Source: Ahaetulla prasina
Lineage: Eukaryota > Chordata > Lepidosauria > Squamata > Colubridae
Reading direction: 5' to 3'
Length of the DNA: 64,000 nt
Assembly: GCF_028640845.1 (NCBI RefSeq)
Contig: NC_080543.1
Span: 2,867,959-2,931,958, forward strand
The notes under the pieces were generated by a model. That model was not told the DNA's origin. It did no database searches and saw only the letters and a program-made list of their open reading frames with translations. This document shows, in pieces, positions 1-13,175 of the stretch (position 1 is the first letter of the stretch; the number at the start of each line of letters is the position of its first letter). A program made the position numbers and the translations under genes.

Positions 1-880
1 ATCCATCCCCTCCGTTCTCCTGACCTGCGTGTTTCTAAAACTCTCGTGGATTTCCCCGTTTTAAAAGGTTGGAATGGTTTTACGCTTACACGTCCCGGTC
101 TGGCCGTAGCTGCTGATTCAGGATCTGCAAATACCCCTGGTGTCTTTTTAAAAGTAATTTTTATCTTTACCGGACCAATCATCCGTTTTAACAGGTGCTT
201 TTTAAACGCTGCAGAATCGAAGATGCCCCCCGCTTATGTTACACAATGTTTCCTGAAGTCTTACTGCTGTCCTAACCAGCTTGCGCACCCCTTAAACACA
301 AACGGGATGAATTTTGTTCCACTTGCACACTCGACTTCAAGCCCGTCCGAAAAGGCTTCGCTTCCCCCCCCCCCTTCATTAAATTGAATCAGTTCCCTTT
401 TTCGGAATTGGGAAAGAATCAGTTTTCCCAAGCTTGCTACGTCTCTCCGATGTCTTTAAAAAAAATGGCCACCGTCTCCAAATTGCTGGCATTTGGGGAG
501 GTGGGGGCCGCAGCCTAAAATGTGTTCGAGACCCTCCTGCTTGGCTTGTAAGCCCCTTAACTCACCTATTACAAAGCTGAATTCAGACCCCCTCCCCGAG
601 AATTTGCCGAGAAGCTCAGATCCAGATTTTCCCACATTTTTAACTATTGTCCTTTGGCAGAACCGATTGAAGGATGATCTGGCTTAACCGCACTTTTGTT
701 CCACTGCAAATTTTTTTGGGGGGGAGAAAAGAAAAATGGCACTTTTTTTTTCTGTGGGCGAGCCTGCTGTGAAATTATTTGTGATGTTGCGTTGATTATT
801 TTTTTTTAAAAAAAAATATGCGCTACGAATGTCAAATCTTTTTTTTTAAAATAAAGCTCAAGCAAAGGACCTGCTTTTGT
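1..880 (+). other. Probable 3' UTR of a gene lying to the left
   Basis: No convincing coding frame is visible here. An AATAAA signal at 850-855 is followed about 50 bases later by a GT-rich stretch (905-955), the usual layout of a mammalian-type cleavage and polyadenylation site on the plus strand. In the human locus the gene tail-to-tail with DNAJB13 is UCP2, so this may be its 3' UTR. That identity is synteny inference only. The region contains little recognisable repeat, unlike the rest of the window. Confidence 0.3.
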
Positions 881-1060
881 TCTCCTTCTTAGCGCTGAAG
901 CCGATCGGGGTTGGATGTGTGTGCGTGGACGTGTGTTTGTGTGTGCTTTTCGGTGTCGGTGTGGCACAATTTCTTGCAACCCCTCTTGTGGCATCTTGTG
1001 GAGTAAAGATAGTTTCACGGCCTTAGCTGAGTTTGCAAGATGTGGCTGACTCAGCTGCTG

Positions 1061-1340
1061 CTACTTACCACCACAACTGAGCCCAGGATTTCTGTCGTTA
1101 AGCAAGACGCGCCGTCCGTTCGTTAATGTTCTGTCGTTAAGTGAGTTTTGCCCCGTTTTATAACTTTTCGTGCCAGAATTGTTACGTGAATCGTTGCAGT
1201 AGTTTAAGTTTGTCACACGGTCGTTAAGTGAATCAGGCTTTCCCCGCTTGACTTGGCTTGTCAGGAGGTCGCAAAAGGGATCACGTGACCCCCCCCAGGA
1301 TGCTACAACCGTCATAAGTACATGCCAGTTGCCCAAGCGG
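1061..1340. mobile_element. MITE fragment, CAGGTAGTCC family
   Basis: Carries the body motifs of the abundant MITE seen throughout the window: 'gttaagtgaatc', 'cttgtcaggaggtcgc', 'gggatcacgtgacc' and 'cataagtacatgccagttgcc'. The terminal inverted repeats are missing, so this is a truncated copy. Confidence 0.6.
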
Positions 1341-1589
1341 GGCAGGTGGGGAAAGGCCATTTTTCCCCTCCCCAGGCTCCTAGAGAGGCTCTGGAGCCTG
1401 CGGGGAGCAAAAAAGGGCCTACCGGGCCCACCCTGCCATCGTGTGCCAAAAGTGGGGGTCGTGCCGGGAGGGCGGGGAGTCGCACGCATACACGGGGGCC
1501 TAGAATTATGGGTGTGGGCATGCGCGTGCGTGACCTCCCTACGCTCCCCCCGCTTTTGGCACGCGATGGCAAAAAAGGTTCACCAACAC

Positions 1590-1885
1590 TACTCTAGACC
1601 ATTTCAGAGAAGTGGCTGTCCAGTCTCTTCTTTAAAACCTCCAGTGATGGAGCGCCCACAACTTCTAGTGGCAAGCTGTTCCCCTGATTAATAGTAATTC
1701 TTAGGAAATTTCTCCTTAGTTCTAGGTTGCTTCCCTCCTTGATGAGTTTCCACCCGTTGCTTCTTGTCCTGCCTTGTTCAGGTGCTTTGGAGAATAGGTG
1801 GACCACCCCCTCTTCTTAGGGGCAGTCCCTCAAATACTGGACTTCTGCTATTATGTCCCCCCGAGTCCTTGTTTTCTCTAGAGTA
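1590..1885 (-). mobile_element. CR1 LINE 3'-end fragment
   Basis: On the minus strand it translates with frameshifts into the CR1 reverse transcriptase C-terminus ([20 protein letters not shown], then VVGAPSLEVLKKRLDSH). It is old and broken. Confidence 0.7.
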
Positions 1886-1930
1886 GCCATGCCCAAATCC
1901 TGCAGCTGAACTCCATGGAAAAGGTTTTCA

Positions 1931-1936
1931 TTTATT
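1931..1936 (-). terminator. DNAJB13 polyadenylation signal
   Basis: AATAAA on the minus strand, 43 bases past the DNAJB13 stop codon, giving a very short 3' UTR. Confidence 0.6.
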
Positions 1937-1979
1937 TCCAAAAATGAGGTGGGGGGAAGAGCGGCTGGGGTGATGTGCT

Positions 1980-4900
1980 TCACATGAGGAGGGCTTCTCT
2001 CACGAGCGCCTTCTTGGCCGGGGTCAGCCTGGCCGGGAAGACGATATCGAAGTACATGAAGAGGTCCCCCTTGGAGGTGGGGTCTTGGGGAAGGGGCATC
2101 CCCTCGCCGGGGACCACTTTGAAGTACTTTGGGCTGGAAAAGGAAGGAGGAGAGGCAGTTCAGAGCTCATACAGATACAGGACATACCAGGGGTGAAATT
2201 GCTCCCGGTTCGGACCAGATCGTCCGATCCGGACCGGATTGCCCGATCCGGTAGCGATGGCGGCAGGTGGTTCAGAGAACCGGTAGCAAAAATCCCTGCC
2301 TATCCCTATGTCCAGTTGAGCCCAGTTGAGCCGTGAAATCATCGGAGGTTGTTTTTTTTTTACTTTTAAAAGCATTTTTTCTTCAGCCAAAAAAATGCTT
2401 TTAAAAGTAAAAAAAAAAAGCCTCTGATGATCACACGGCACAGATGGGATCGTCAGAGGCTTTTAAAAGCATTGTAGCAAAAATGCTTTTAAAAGTAAAA
2501 AAAGAAAAAGAAAAAAGTTGGCCATGCCCACCCAGTCACATTACCCCACCATCACCAAGTAGCCGGGGAGCTGTTACCTGCCAGCTCCCCAGCCCTTCCC
2601 CCTTCCTCCAAGACAGCACTTACTGGACAATATCATTGATGGGGATGTTCAACAACCGTTCATCCAGCGTTCTCACGTCCACCGTGCAGCCAATTAGGGC
2701 CTGGGAGAGCAAAGGATAGGAACCGGTTGATGAGATTGGCTATCCGAGAAGGACATATTACTAATATTAGAAGGGGATGGGGATTGCAGAGAGGAGGAGG
2801 AGGAAGAGGGGGAGGAAAAGAAGAAGAGGAGGTGTTCTGTCCCCCTCCCCACTTCACAGAGAAGACGCAGAGACGCGTGTCCCACAGTCCTTTATATTTG
2901 CAACAGACCTGATTTTCTGGCCTGCCAAGTTCCGAATTCTTTATCTCTTACAGAGACAGAAGCCCACGTGTCCAAGATCCGTTGCCAAGAGCTCATAGAA
3001 AAAAGCCTTTGCACAGTGCAGGCCTTTAACTCCCAAACGACCGATCTGCAGTTCGCACTTGGTAGATTTTGTCCATCACAAGGGCCAGATGGCAACTCCA
3101 CCTGCTTTTATCCCCTGTGGGGTGTGGCTCAGTGACTCAGCAATCTCTGAGCCTGCCACACCACTTCCTTTGCTGCGCATGCTTATCTTTTCGTCGCTGC
3201 CTCGGGTCAATCCAAGATTGATCCTCAGCAGCTGGAGCCTGAGGCGTTGCCAGGGAGGAGAAGGGTCCGGGAGAGGGAGGCCTTGTCAGCTCCTCCTGGC
3301 CCACAGCTGGAACTTGGGGCGGTGCCAGAGAGGAGGGTCCTGGAGAGGGAGGCCTTGTCGGCTCCTCCCCATTACTCTCAGAGTCATCCTCCTCCAAGAG
3401 GACAGGCTCGGGGGCCGGAGTCACAACAGGAGGTGAAGAAGAGAAAACGATAGATGAGGAAAAGATGGAGGAGGAGGAAGAGGAAAAGGGGAATTGGAAG
3501 GGGAAGAAAGAAAAGGAGAAGGAAGAGGGGAGGAAGAGAAGAAGAGGAGGTGTTCTGTCCCCCTCCCCACTTCACACAGAAGACGCAGAGACGCGTGTCC
3601 CACAGTCCTTTATATTTGCAACAGACCTGATTTTCTGGCCTGCCAAGTTCCGAGTTCTTTATCTCTTACGGAGAAAGAAGCCCACGTGTCCAAGATCCGT
3701 TGCCAAGAGCTCATAGAAAAAAGCCTTTGCACAGTGCAGGCCTTTAACTCCCAAACGACCGATCTGCAGTTCGCACTTGGTAGATTTTGTCCGTCACAAG
3801 GGCCAGATGGCAACTCCACCCGCTTTTATCCCCTGTGGGGTGTGGCTCAGTGACTCAGCAATCTCTGAGCCTGCCACACCACTTCCTTTGCTGCGCGTGC
3901 TTATCTTTTCGTCGCTGCCTCGGGTCAATCCAAGATTGATCCTCAGCAGCTGGAGCCTGAGGCGTTGCCAGGGAGGAGAAGGGTCCGGGAGTGGGAGGCC
4001 TTGTCAGCTCCTCCTCCTGGCCTACAGCTGGAACTTGGGGCGGTGCCAGAGAGGAGGGTCCTGGAGAGGGAGGCCTTGTCGGCTCCTCCCCATTACTCTC
4101 AGAGTCATCCTCCTCCAAGAGGACAGGCTCGGGGGCCGGAGTCACAACAGGAGGTGAAGAAGAGAAAACGATAGATGAGGAAAAGATGGAGGAGGAGGAA
4201 GAGGAAAGGGGTGGAAGGGAAGAAAGAAAAGGAGAAGGAAGGAAGGAAGGAAGGAAGGAAGGAAGGAAAGAGGGAAGGAGGAGGAGGAGGAGGAGGAGGA
4301 GGAGGAGGAGGAGGAGGAGGAGGAGGAGGAGGAAAAGGAGGAGGAGGAGGAGAAGGAGGAGGAAGAGGAGAAGGAGAGTTCTTGGTGCTCTCTCAGCTTG
4401 GTGGTTTTCTTGTAGACGTTTCATTACCCAACTAGGTAATCTCATCAGTGCTGCAAGGGAGTGGGGTTTATAGACTGGAGGAAAGAGCAGAAGGCGGTTT
4501 CAGCGGTGATGAAGAGCTGAGGGACCACGATGGTGACCGCTCCCCCATGGAGAAGGTCTCTCTATGCAGTTGCTAAGACTCATTACCAGCTTGACGGCAC
4601 ATCATCGAGTAAACCAAAAGTAAAACAGGTGGTGGTTACACATGCACTCAGCCTTGGCGTTACCTTTCCGAGCGGGATGCTGGCCACGTAGATCAGATTA
4701 TCATCTTCCCTTTTAAACCTGGGGTGGAGTTTCTCCTTCACAATGAAGATAATATCTGCTGGGATAAGGTTGGGCCCCTAAAATGAAAAAAACCAGAAGG
4801 GGTGTCAGTCCGGGCTGGGTTGAAAAGGGGATTTCTGACGCCTCCGTCACCCCTTCGGATGATCCCAGCGCAACGGAAGCGTCCAGGTGAGTGGCTCCTC

Positions 4901-7900
4901 CAGGTTGTCACCCTCCCAGTGTCGCTGTTAACAGTGAGGAGGGCAGCAGGTCACCGGAGGTTTTTGAGAAGAGACTGGGCAGACATTTGTCTGAAATGGT
5001 GTGGGGGGTCTGCTGCTTTAGCAGGGGGGTGGACTAGATGACCTACAAGGTCCCTTGCAACCAGTGGTGAAATCCAATTATTTTTACTACCGGTTCTATG
5101 GGCATGGCGTGGTGTGGCTTGGTGGGCGTGGCAGGGAGGAATACTGCAAAATTTCCATTCCCATCACACTCCAGGGGAAGGATATCCCACCAGACTCGAA
5201 ATCCTAGGCTTAGAAAACTTGGAACTCCGTCGCCTTCGACAAGACCTAAGTTTAACTCACAGAATCATCTATTGGAATGTCCTTCCTGTCAAAGACTACT
5301 TCAGCTTCAATTGCAATAATACAAGAGCAACTAATAGATTTAAACTAAATGTCAACCGCTTTAATCTAGATTGCAGAAAATATGACTTCTGTAACAGAAT
5401 CATCAGTGCTTGGAATACTTTACCTGACTCTGTGGTCTCTGCCCATAATCCTAAAAGCTTTAACCAAAAACTTTCTACTATTGATCTCACCCCATTCCTA
5501 AGAGGACCATAAGGGGCGTGCATAAGCGCACAAACGTGCCTACCGTTTCTGTTCTATTGTTTTTTTTGTTTTTTTCTTTCTATATATATGCTTATACCTC
5601 CTTATATTTACTCATATATGTTTATATACTATATAATCTTTTGTATGATTCCTACATATATTGTTGTGACAAAATAAATAAATAAATATTGCAAAAATCC
5701 CCATTCCCACCCCACTCTGGGGCCAGCCAAAGGTGGTATTTGACAGTTCTCTGAATTACTCAACATTTCTGCTACCGGTTCTCCGAACTGCTCAAAATTT
5801 CTGCTACCGGTTCTCCAGAACCTGTCAGAACCTGCTTGCAACCCTGTTAATCTTCTAGTCTTCATGTTAATGTTTTTAGTCTTCATGAAGTTAATCTTCA
5901 TGGAAGAGAGGTTGCCTTCAGAAGTTGTGGGAGCTTCATCCCTGGAAGCTTTCAAGGGGAGACCGGACTGCCCTCTTGTCAGAAATGGCGTAGGGTCTCC
6001 TGCTTGGGCTGGGTGGGTGGGCGGGGGGTGGACTAGATGACCTCCAAGGTCCCTTCCTTCTAACGTGTGATTCTGTTAATGAATCAAAAGCTGCGGCTGC
6101 TCCAACGCTGGAGGTTTTCAAAAACAGACTAGGCAGCCGTTTGTCCAGGATGGTACAGTATAGGATCCCCCCCCCCGTCATGGTCAGGGGGCTGGACTGG
6201 ATGACCTCTGGGGTGCCTTCCAACCCCCGTTATCCTGTCATGGCTTCACAGAAAGAATAGCGAAGGCTGCACAAACGTCAGGCAGGGAGGATTTGACTTG
6301 CCTTCTGCATTGGGTGGAGGCTGGGTTCTTGAGGGTCCTTTCCCAAGTGGGGACCCCCACAAACTCATCAAGGAACAGAAGGACTTAGAGGAGAAGACAG
6401 GATGGCAATCTTTCAATATTTGAGGGGCTGCCCCAAAGAAGGGGGAGTCAAGCTATTCTCCAAAGCATCAGAAGGCAGGACAACTCATCCAGGAGAGAAG
6501 CGACCTGGAATTAAGGAGAAACTTCCTAACAGTGAGGACAATTAACCAGTGGAACAGCTTGCCACCGGAAGTTGTGAATGCTCCGTCACGCTTTTAGGAA
6601 GAAATTGGACAACCGTTTGTGCAGAATGGTAAAGGGTCTCCTGGCTGAGCAAGGGTTTGGATTAGAACAGGGGTCTCCAACCTTGGTCCCTTTAAGACTT
6701 GTGGACTTCAACTCCCAGAGTCCCTCAGCCAGCAAAGCTGGCTGAGGAACTCTGGGAGTTGAAGTCCACAAGTCTTAAAGGGACCAAGGTTGGAGACCCC
6801 TGGACTAGAAGACCTCCAAGGTCCCTTCCAATTCTGTTATTCTGTTCCAGGTGAAGCTGGCATGTGATAAAACGGATTCTGGGGGCAGAATTAACCAGAG
6901 AAGATTCCAAAGGAAGCGCTCCATCACCTGTCCTGGCTTAACCTCACCTGGTCTCCTTCCTCTTTGAACGTGATCTTAGTTCCGGGCTTCCAACCAGGTT
7001 GAACGTCAATCGTTAGGATCTTGTCTTTAATGGTGGACGCGTGGCCATCTTCATTCATCACCTGAGGGTTTGGGGAAAGATGGGGGAAGAGGTATAACCG
7101 TTTCTATACAGGTAATCCAGGGGTGGGTTCTACATAGAATAGAATAGAATAGAATAGAATAGAATAGAATAGAATAGAATAGAATAGAATAGAATAGAAT
7201 AGAATAGAATTTTTATTGGCCAAGTGTGATGCGCAGATCACCCTCGATGATGTTGGGGCGGGTGGCCGGAGCCTCCCGCCGGTTTTACTACCGGTTCTGT
7301 AGAACCGGACTGAACCGGGAGCAACCCCGCACTGAGGTAATCCTTCACTTAGCGACGAGGCCACGCAAGGCAGGATGACTATGCAGGTAGTCCTCGACTG
7401 ACGACCACAATTGAACTCAACATTTCCGTAGCTGCGTGAGTTTGGCCCCGTTTTGCGACTTTCCTCGTCTACGTTTGTTTGTTAAATGAATCACTGCAGT
7501 GGTTAGATTAGTAATAGAATAGAACAGAATAGAATTTTTTTATTGGCCAAGTGTGATTGGACACACAAGGAATTTGTATTGGTGCCTATGCTCTCAGTGT
7601 ACATAAAAGAAAAGATACCTTCATCAAGGTACAACACTTAATGATGGTCATAGAATAGAATAGAATAGAATTTTTTTATTGGCCAAGTGTGATTGGACAC
7701 ACAAGGAATTTGTATTGGTGCCTATGCTCTCAGTGTACATAAAAGAAAAGATACCTTCATCAAGGTACAACACTTAATGATGGTCATAGAATAGAATAGA
7801 ATAGAATTTTTTTATTGGCCAAGTGTGATTGGACACACAAGGAATTTGTCCTGGTGCGTATGCTCTCAGCGTACATAAAAGAAAATATATCTTCATCAAC

Positions 7901-10570
7901 ATGGTTGTTAAGTGAATCCGGTCGCAAAAGGGGATTGCATAACGGCCGGGGACACTGCGACGGTCATAAATATCAACCGGCTGCCAATGGTCCAAATTTT
8001 GATCACACCACCAAGGTGATTCTTGCAAAAGTTTTGCAATGGCGTGAAAAACGGTCCCAACTTTTTCAGCTCCATTGTAACTTTGAACGGTCACCCATAG
8101 TGACGTGGTGATCAGCTTAATGGCCAGCCTGACTTACGACCGTAATTCTGGGAGCAATGACGTTTGTTAGTTCAGCACTACCTATACTAAGTCTTGGTTG
8201 CTCATCTGGAAAAGACAACAGCCCTAGGCTTGGTGTTGCGATAGTGGTGCTACCAACATAGTGTGTTGTGTCTGCGTCCCCCGAGCTGGGCCCCCTGCCA
8301 GACAGTGACTTGGAAAGTGAGGGGGAAGGGCTGTCAGGACTTACCTCAGGAGCACCGGCTTCCCTGGCTCAGCTCCAGGAGCCAGAGGCAGGCCAGGTGG
8401 AGGAGATAACGAGGCCTCCGTCCCATGACTCTTCCCTCTCCAGGCCACGCCTTCAGACCCAGCTGATGGCAGTCAGGCCTGGCTGGATCCTAGGTTTCGT
8501 AGGCAGGAGAGGCGGGAACAACAGAAGCAGGGGTGGGGCAGGCCTAGGAAGAGCTGAGTCATGGAGCCACATCCCACAGGATATAAAAGCAGCAAGGGCT
8601 GCCATGCCTCTTCGTAGCAGGCAAAACAACTGCTTAACTAGAGCTGAAGTACTGTTTGTTCCTGGGTGACTCATTGGCATCAAGGGAGATAACAGAGACA
8701 CTTGGCAGACGCTCGCTAGTTTGCTGCCAGAGCTGATAGTGCCAGCTAATTAAACCATCGCTCAGACGGAGGCGAGGGGGGACAGAACACAACAGAGGAA
8801 GGCAAAGCAGAACCACGGTCAAAAACATCAAGATGGCGGACGAGAAAGCCCCCCCCCGTTTTACATGATAACTCCGCCCCCTTCCGAAACAGCCGCCCCC
8901 CCCGCCCCATTTCCCTTCCTTACCCTCCGTGAGATCTTTATTTTCTTGGTGCACCCGAAAAACAGGTCTTCAAGGGAGAGGTAGAGATCCCTCTCTATGG
9001 GGAGGTCCTGCTTCTTCACCCCACGGCCCCGGAGACCCCCGAAAGCCATGTTGACCTCTGCCCCTTCACCGGTGTAGAATTCTAAAGCATTGAGAGGAGA
9101 GGTGGCCATTGGTTACTTTCCACTGGCCTAGTGTTTTTTTTCCCGAACTTGTCAATTTTCAGATGGGTGGACTTCAACTCCCAGAATTCCCCAGGATGGC
9201 TGAGGAATCCTGGGAGTTGAAGTCCACACGTCTTCAAAGTTACCAAGGTTTGAACTATTCCTATTGGGCATTCTGGAAGGAAAAATGGGGAAAAAATATA
9301 CAATATATCATATTACACCTATTGACGGCATGTAGAATTGTGATAGCACAGAATTGGAAACATCCGGATATCCCACCAGATCAAATTATAATAAATAGAA
9401 TAGAATAGAATAGAATAGAATAGAATAGAATAGAATAGAATAGAATTCTTTATTGGCCAAATGTGATTGGACACACAAGGAATTTGTCTTTGGAGCATAT
9501 GCTCTCAGTGTACATAAAAGAAATAGAATAGAATAGAATAGAATAGAATAGAATAGAATAGAATAGAATAGAATAGAATAGAATAGAATAGAATTCTTTA
9601 TTGGCCAAGTGTGATTGGACACACAAGGAATTTGTCTTGGTGCATAAGCTCTCAGTGTACATAAAAGAAAAGATACCTTCATCAAGGTACAACACTTAAA
9701 ACACTTAATGATGGTCATAGGGTACAAATAAGCAATCAGGAAATATATATATATATGAATGTGCAGAAATGGATAGATTATCGATGGAAATGAAGGAGCG
9801 GGAAGATACTGAGTACTATTGAATATGGAATAGATGGTATTCCTGGCTGGAGGGTAAGCGTAAAACTTAAGGGAGGTTTTTGTCATGAGACTGAATTCTG
9901 AATAGAGGTTAAGATAATTTAAGTAAGAATGTTGGTTTAAGATACTTAGAAGTAGAATCTGTATATAGAGGTTAAATAGGATAGAGATACTGATGTAGGA
10001 AAAGCTGCTATGAGTAATATAATTTTGATGTGTTTGTCTTTGTTTGTTTTATATATGTGTGTGTGTGTGTGTTTTCTGAGGTTTTTGCGGGTGTTTGTAT
10101 GTAAGTCTTTGGTTATTCAGGTTTTCTCCCGTGTAAAATTGGAAGTGTCTTGGCGACGTTTCGACGAAGTCTCATTCGTCATCTTCAGGCTTCAGCTTCG
10201 TGCTTCTAGAATTGCTCCTAGAAGCACGAAGCTGAAGCCTGAAGCCTGAAGATGAAGAAAGCTGAAGCCTGAAGATGACGCAGCTCACCAGCTCAAATCC
10301 CCCTGCAACACATAATCTGAACACAACCAAGCCCCCACCCAAACAGGACACACCCCCAGCCAATCAGAGCACAAAAAAACTCCATCCAATCAGAGCATAG
10401 CCAAGCTCCCACCCAATCAGTTCAAACCCCCACTAGCAGTTAAAAGGAAGAAACAGCTGCGATCACACATTGCTCCCAGAAGCACGAAGCTGAAGCCTGA
10501 AGATGACAAATGAGACTGAAGCGTTGCACGACATTTCCAATCTTACGGGAGAAAACCGAATAACCAAAGA

Positions 10571-10620
<50 letters not shown>

Positions 10621-13123
10621 TTCTGAGGTTTTCACGGGTGTTTGTATATAGGTCTTTGGTTGTTCGGGTTTTCTCCCGTGTAAAATTGGAAGTGTCTTGG
10701 CGACGTTTCGACGAAGTCTCATTCGTCATCTTCAGGCTTCAACCGTGCTTCTGGGAGCAATGTGTGATCGCAGCTGTTTCTTCCTTTTAACTGCTAGTGG
10801 GGTTTGAACTGATTGGGTGGGAGCTTGGCTGTGCTCTGATTGGATGGGGGTTTTCTGTGCTCTGATTGGCTGGGGTGTGTCCTGTGTTGGTGGGGGCTTG
10901 GTTGTGCTCAGTCTAATCTGTGCTGCAGGGGGATTTGAGCTGGTGAGCTGCACTGCTGCTGTTTGGCTTCGTGTTCGTGGTCGTGCTACATCTTCGTAGT
11001 GGGTGTCAGTCTGCTGCATGTATGGATTGGAGGGGTTTGAAGTGGCTAATGTTGCAGCTGCGGTCTGGCTTCTGGTCCTTGGTCGTGCTTCCTGATCAGT
11101 GTGGGTTTGGGTGTGCTTCCTGGGTGGATGTGTGGTGGTGACATCCTGTGTGGACCTCGTGAGTGTGGGTCTGGTGTCATTCCTCGTGTTAGGGACACGT
11201 TTGTCAATAAGGGCAGGTTTCCAAATGGCTGGTAGGCGGGAGGTATCATCTCGTTTGTTCATGCTGTGTGGGCGTGTTTCTATCTCCATGGCTTTTCTTG
11301 TTATTCTCTTGTTTAAGTGTTCCGTTTTGGCGATAGTTCTGGTTTATTTAAAGTCAATATCGTGTCCTGTGACTTTAAAGTGTTGGACCAGGGAAGAAGT
11401 TGGTTCCTCTTTTTTGAATGAGTTCTTGTGTTCTTCAATGCGTGCACTTATTCTTCTGTTGGTTTGTCCAATGTATGTGGTGGGGCAGGCGGTGCATGGG
11501 ATTTCATATACTCCTTGATTTTCTAACTCAATTTTGTCTTTGGGGTTTCTTAGGATGGTGGATATTTTTTGGTTTGTGCAGAATGCTGTCTTGATGTTAT
11601 GTTTGTGGAGGATCTTGCTGATTCTGTCTGTGGTGCCTTTTATATATGGGAGGAGGGCTGTGCCATTTTCTTGCTCTCTGTCTTGGGTTTTAGTGGGGGT
11701 TCTTTTGGATTAGTTTGGTAATCTTATTTCTCTGGAATCCATTGGATGTTAGTACGTTTGTGAGAGTGTGTAGTTCGGTTTTAGGTGTTGTTCGTCAGCT
11801 AAGCATTTTGTTCTAGAGATGAGTGTCTTGGCTACGGAGTTGATCTGTGCTGGGTGGTGGTGTGAGAGTGCATGCAGATAGCGGTTTGTGTGTGTTTTCT
11901 TCTGGTAGATGGTGTGTCCTAGGGAGCCATTGGGTTTCTTGTAGACTAAGACATCTAGGAAGGAAGTTGGTTGTTAACTTCTGTTTCCATGGTGAACTGT
12001 ATTTTGGGGTGTAGGCTATTGAGGTGTGTGAGGAAGTTTTCAAGTTTTCTTTCCCGTGTGGCCAGATTATGAAGGTGTCGTCTACATATCTGAGCCAGAG
12101 TTTGGGTTTGTGATCAGATTTTTCTAGTGCTTGGGTTTCAAAGTGTTCCATGTAGAGGTTGGCAATGACAGGTGAGAGGGTGATCCCATGGGTGCGCCTT
12201 CTATTTGTTTGTATTTTTGTCCGTTATAGATGAAGTATGTGTTGGATAGGCAGTGGTTGGTCAGATCTAGTATGTGCTTGGGGGTTATATTTGTTTTGGA
12301 TAGCTGTCAAGGCTTCTTTGATTGGCACTTGGGTGAAGAGGATATGACATCAAAGCTCACGAGTAGGTCGCTGGGCTGTAAGTTTTGTTTCTTTATGATC
12401 TCTATGAACTGGAATGAGTTTTTTACGTGTGAGGCGATGGATTCTGCATAGGGCTGTAGTTGTTTGGCGAGAAATTTGGCTAGGTTTTGTAGAGGTGAGC
12501 CTATGGAGCTGACTATGGGTCTGAGTGGGGTTCCTTCTTTGTGTATCTTGGGAGGCCGTAGAGCTTAGGGCATCTGGATGATTTCTCTCTGGGAATGATT
12601 CTTTGTTGGATTTCTTCGCTGATGGGGGAGGCTTTTATTTTGGATCTAGTATTTTGGACATCCACACAGGATGTCACCACCACACATCCACCCAGAAAGC
12701 ACACCCAAACCCACACTGATCAGGAAGCACGACCAAGGACCAGAAGCCAGACCGCAGCTGCAACATTAGCCACTTCAAACCCCTCCAATCCATACATGCA
12801 GCAGACTGACACCCACTACGAAGATGTAGCACGACCACGAACACGAAGCCAAACAGCAGCAGTGCAGCTCACCAGCTCAAATCCCCCTGCAGCACAGATT
12901 AGACTGAGCACAACCAAGCCCCCACCAACACAGGACACACCCCCAGCCAATCAGAGCACAGCCAAGCTCCCACCCAATCAGTTCAAACCCCCACTAGCAG
13001 TTAAAAGGAAGAAACAGCTGCGATCACACATTGCTCCCAGAAGCACGCTGAAGCCTGAAGATGACGAATGAGACTTCCAAGACACTTCCAATTTTACACG
13101 GAGAAAACCCGAACAACCAAAGA

Positions 13124-13175
<52 letters not shown>

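Larger units (their letters stand above)
10085..13175 (-). mobile_element. Penelope-like retroelement complex with inverted terminal repeats
   Basis: From left to right: a terminal repeat in minus orientation (10085-10196); a plus-oriented tail piece (10197-10615) ending in (TA)n; a second minus-oriented terminal repeat (10618-10810); the coding body in minus orientation (about 10820-12655); and at 12656 an abrupt switch to a plus-oriented copy of the C-terminal region and tail (12656-13175), again ending in (TA)n. 10910-11150 and 12656-12910 are therefore inverted copies and the whole can fold back. The terminal repeats carry hammerhead cores. Nested or inverted partial copies are common for Penelope-like elements. 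The element lies in DNAJB13 intron 3. Confidence 0.85.

Noticed and set aside
46..387. 113-codon plus-strand frame at the left edge
   Set aside because: No family resemblance, a C-rich tail and position in a probable 3' UTR.
2833..4149. Complete LTR retrotransposon (two LTRs)
   Set aside because: The 122-bp interval has no primer-binding site, polypurine-tract logic or coding sequence and is repeated after the second LTR; a tandem duplication explains it.
3855..4445. 196-codon minus-strand frame rich in Leu/Ser/Pro
   Set aside because: It is LTR copy A2 plus the homopurine tract translated through; low-complexity poly-Leu and no splice or start support.
10497..10535. Additional type A hammerhead on the plus strand
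   Set aside because: CUGAAGA is present, but the GAAA box and helix II are destroyed ('aaatgagactgaagcgttgc').
12595..13071. 158-codon plus-strand frame ending [11 protein letters not shown]
   Set aside because: It is the inverted C-terminal tail of the Penelope-like element fused to antisense RT sequence; not a host gene.
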